Assembly (NCBI GenBank): GCA_023248835.1
Contig: JAHFDU010000233.1
Location: 1 to 6,463, forward strand
Origin: Myxococcales bacterium
GTDB taxonomy: Bacteria > Myxococcota_A > Polyangia > Palsa-1104
Length of the DNA: 6,463 bases
Reading direction: 5' to 3'
Shown here: positions 5,641 through 6,463 of the stretch, piece after piece
Layout: every line of letters starts with the position of its first letter
Numbering within the stretch: position 1 is the first letter of the stretch
Notes under the pieces: model-generated
The model's database searches: none
Seen by the model: the letters and a program-made list of their open reading frames with translations, nothing else
What the model was told of the DNA's origin: nothing
Position numbers and translations under genes: made by a program

Positions 5641-6463
5641 TTACTTCTTGTGCGCGGGCGGCGGAGTATGACCGGGCGGCGGCGGCGGAATATGGCCGGG
5701 CGGCGACGGATGCAGGCCACCGCGCGGCGGGATCGCGGGGCCACCCGGGCCATGCATGCCGCCGGGCGGACCGTGTCCCATGCCCATCATCGGCGGAGCG
5801 GGTGCGCCCTTTTTGATCTCGAGTAGCTCAATTTCAAAAGTCAGCGTCGCGCCACCGGGAATGCTCGGTGGGCGGCCCTGGTCGCCGTAGGCTATGGCCG
5901 ACGGGCAAACGATGCGCGCCTTGCCACCAACTTTCATTTTTTGTAACGCTTCGGTCCAGCACTGAATCACGCCGTGCAGACCAAATTCGGCCGGCTGCTT
6001 GCGATCGACCGAGCTGTCAAACACCGTGCCGTCGGTGAGCGTACCGTGGTAGTGAACTTTAACCACATCATTGGCGGTCGGGCTGTCGCCATTGCCGGTG
6101 GTGAGCGATCGATAGATCAGCCCGGACGGAGTTTTTTCAGCGCCCGGCTCCTTCTCGGCTTTTTCAAGATACGGTTTGGCTTTGTTTTTTTCGCCCTCGG
6201 CGCGGGCCTGGCCGCGGGTTCGCGCCAAGCCGCCAATCTTGGGCCCCCACTCGGTCAGCTGCAGCTGCGGCTTGACCCCAAGCACATGATCGGTGAGGCC
6301 CTTTTTGACGATGTCGAGCTCGCTGTCGGTGAGGTGAAACACCGACAGATTTTGCCCGAGCATCAGTCCCACCGCATAGAGCGTCTTTTGCTCATCGTTT
6401 TTTAGATCGATCGGCTTTGATGAGGAGCCGCCCTTGCTGTCGCAAGAAAAAATGAATCCTACA
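5641..6463 (-). CDS. FKBP-type peptidyl-prolyl isomerase lipoprotein, Mip/FkpA-like (5' end outside window)
   Basis: This protein speeds cis-trans isomerisation of prolyl bonds and probably assists folding of exported proteins. The frame stays open to the window edge, and the visible part begins VGFIFSC-DSKGGSSS. This is the end of a lipoprotein signal with Cys followed by Asp, a residue that in enterobacteria keeps lipoproteins in the inner membrane. The helical FKBP_N dimerisation region follows (DEQKTLYAVGLMLGQNLSVF onward), then a charged linker. The catalytic FKBP domain comes next with its pocket residues: Tyr in VHYHG, Phe-Asp in TVFDSS, GVIQCW, Tyr in AYGDQG, and IPGGATLTFEIELL. The final roughly 53 residues form an unusual Pro/Gly/His/Met-rich tail ending PPPAHKK. 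A GTG at 6372 could be mistaken for the start but would cut off the signal and part of the N-terminal domain. The stop lies 2 nt from the convergent upstream frame. Confidence 0.93.
   Translation of the reverse strand, partial: VGFIFSCDSKGGSSSKPIDLKNDEQKTLYAVGLMLGQNLSVFHLTDSELDIVKKGLTDHVLGVKPQLQLTEWGPKIGGLARTRGQARAEGEKNKAKPYLEKAEKEPGAEKTPSGLIYRSLTTGNGDSPTANDVVKVHYHGTLTDGTVFDSSVDRKQPAEFGLHGVIQCWTEALQKMKVGGKARIVCPSAIAYGDQGRPPSIPGGATLTFEIELLEIKKGAPAPPMMGMGHGPPGGMHGPGGPAIPPRGGLHPSPPGHIPPPPPGHTPPPAHKK

Noticed and set aside
5651..5800. GC-rich repetitive stretch at the end of the FKBP gene as a frameshift or unrelated minisatellite
   Set aside because: The frame gives a coherent Pro/Gly/His tail with a normal stop and follows the FKBP domain directly. 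The base repeats follow from the PPGH and Gly-rich codons.

Overview
The window looks like chromosomal DNA from a moderately GC-rich Gram-negative bacterium, most likely Myxococcota or a related former deltaproteobacterial lineage. This is inferred from the Cys/Asp repeat motif C-x-DG-x-DNDxDGxxDC in one envelope protein, the several exported proteins and lipoproteins, and the family I pyrophosphatase subtype. No rRNA, tRNA or CRISPR array was seen.

The left third (1 to about 2400) is accessory and disturbed. It opens inside an IS110-family transposase whose N-terminal half lies off the window. Facing it on the minus strand is a small exported membrane protein. Its start codon, with a good ribosome binding site, is out of frame with the body of the gene, and a five-copy GCAA tetranucleotide tract lies exactly between the two. 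One extra repeat unit would restore a textbook signal peptide, so this looks like a phase-variable gene caught in the OFF phase. Upstream of it lies a roughly 225 bp inverted-repeat element with near-identical 45-49 bp arms and short flanking direct repeats, like a MITE. A relative of its end sequence sits directly after the transposase stop. Next come a small gene and an overlapping nucleotidyltransferase gene, a common pair. The nucleotidyltransferase is broken just before its expected third catalytic Asp, and what looks like the tail of a different nucleotidyltransferase follows in another frame.

The right two thirds (2411 to the end) are ordinary host-like sequence. A 784-residue exported, probably lipidated protein of unknown function has a Gly/Ser linker. 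It is followed by inorganic pyrophosphatase (ppa), a short overlapping reading frame that may be the remnant of a secreted protein, and, convergent on the minus strand, a Mip/FkpA-like FKBP prolyl isomerase lipoprotein that runs off the right edge and ends in a His/Pro/Gly-rich tail.

The intact genes do not form one evident pathway. The common theme is the cell envelope: three of the proteins carry export or lipoprotein signals. The most interesting item is the candidate contingency locus at 809-1338 together with the inverted-repeat element at its upstream side.
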